From positions 1 to 5,697 of the forward strand of contig JAQGJF010000357.1 of the NCBI GenBank assembly GCA_028290765.1: DNA of 5,697 nucleotides. Reading direction: 5' to 3'. Positions 5,550 through 5,697 of the stretch are shown one piece after another; the first letter of the stretch is position 1; each line of letters starts with the position of its first letter. The stretch is from Tardiphaga sp. (lineage in GTDB: Bacteria; Pseudomonadota; Alphaproteobacteria; Rhizobiales; Xanthobacteraceae). The notes under the pieces were generated by a model, which saw only the letters and a list, made by a program, of their open reading frames with translations, was not told the DNA's origin and searched no databases. The translations under genes were made by a program, and so were the position numbers.

Positions 5550-5697
5550 GCCTGCACCAGCGGTCCGGGGGATTTCAGGTATTTGCGGATCGCATCGAGC
5601 GACCAGTAGGTCAGCGCGCCGACGGTGCCGGTCGGATTGTAGCCGGCATTCTGCGGGAAAGCCGACGCTCCCATGACAAAGACATTCGAGACATCCC
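5546..5697 (-). CDS. GMC-family FAD dehydrogenase, C-terminal end (partial)
   Basis: Only the last 49 codons lie in the window; the rest extends past the right edge. The visible sequence, with VFVMGASAFPQNAGYNPTG and then TVGALTYWSLDAIRKYL, is the conserved C-terminal GMC oxidoreductase motif. It closely resembles the FAD-carrying large subunit of gluconate 2-dehydrogenase and related sugar or sugar-acid dehydrogenases. The asparagine at visible residue 20 (GYNPTG) corresponds to the His/Asn of the GMC active site. The enzyme would oxidise a hydroxyl group of its substrate and pass electrons to the three-heme cytochrome encoded next. The stop overlaps the cytochrome start by four bases, which points to equal, coupled synthesis. 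The substrate is unknown. A small gluconate_2-dh3-type subunit usually precedes this gene and would lie outside the window. Confidence 0.93.
   Translation of the reverse strand, partial: DVSNVFVMGASAFPQNAGYNPTGTVGALTYWSLDAIRKYLKSPGPLVQA

Noticed and set aside
4641..5609. Plus-strand open frame of 322 codons
   Set aside because: It is antisense to the three-heme cytochrome and the GMC end; the Arg/Gly-rich product has no recognisable motif.
1..5697. CRISPR array, insertion sequence, tRNA, phage or defence genes
   Set aside because: No spaced repeats, transposase motifs, terminal inverted repeats or tRNA-like folds were seen; the only tandem repeats are short coding units without spacers.

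Overview
The window reads as a chromosomal segment from a high-GC alphaproteobacterium, most likely Bradyrhizobium or a near relative (Nitrobacteraceae). This rests on the strong G/C preference at third codon positions, on an outer-membrane protein ending in a WGGPVVAKY-type tail, and on my memory of similar hypothetical proteins in Bradyrhizobium. No search was run, so the genus is an inference.

Left part (about 79-1812, minus strand): a probable two-gene operon. An exported pentapeptide-repeat protein comes first, followed after 15 bases by an atypical short-chain dehydrogenase of the complex I NDUFA9-like family. Both starts were moved to ATG codons 6-7 bases downstream of good ribosome binding sites. 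The first 78 bases hold no gene I can support.

Middle (1813-3329): a 290-base divergent intergenic region, then one plus-strand gene for an uncharacterised 351-residue protein with one membrane segment. It has a cytosolic N-terminal part, a likely periplasmic coiled coil, and a Pro/Ala-rich tail. Two sets of short in-frame tandem repeats lie inside it. About 170 bases without a clear gene follow it.

Right part (3326-5697, minus strand): the 3' end of a GMC-family FAD dehydrogenase overlaps by four bases a three-heme cytochrome c subunit. Together they should oxidise a sugar, sugar acid or alcohol in the periplasm and pass the electrons to the membrane quinone pool. After 141 bases comes a small outer-membrane beta-barrel protein with its own ribosome binding site and a strong intrinsic terminator.

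No mobile element, CRISPR array, RNA gene or defence system was seen. The region looks like ordinary core or lineage-specific chromosome. The points most worth a second look are the repeat-bearing membrane protein and the residue changes in the cytochrome and the dehydrogenase.
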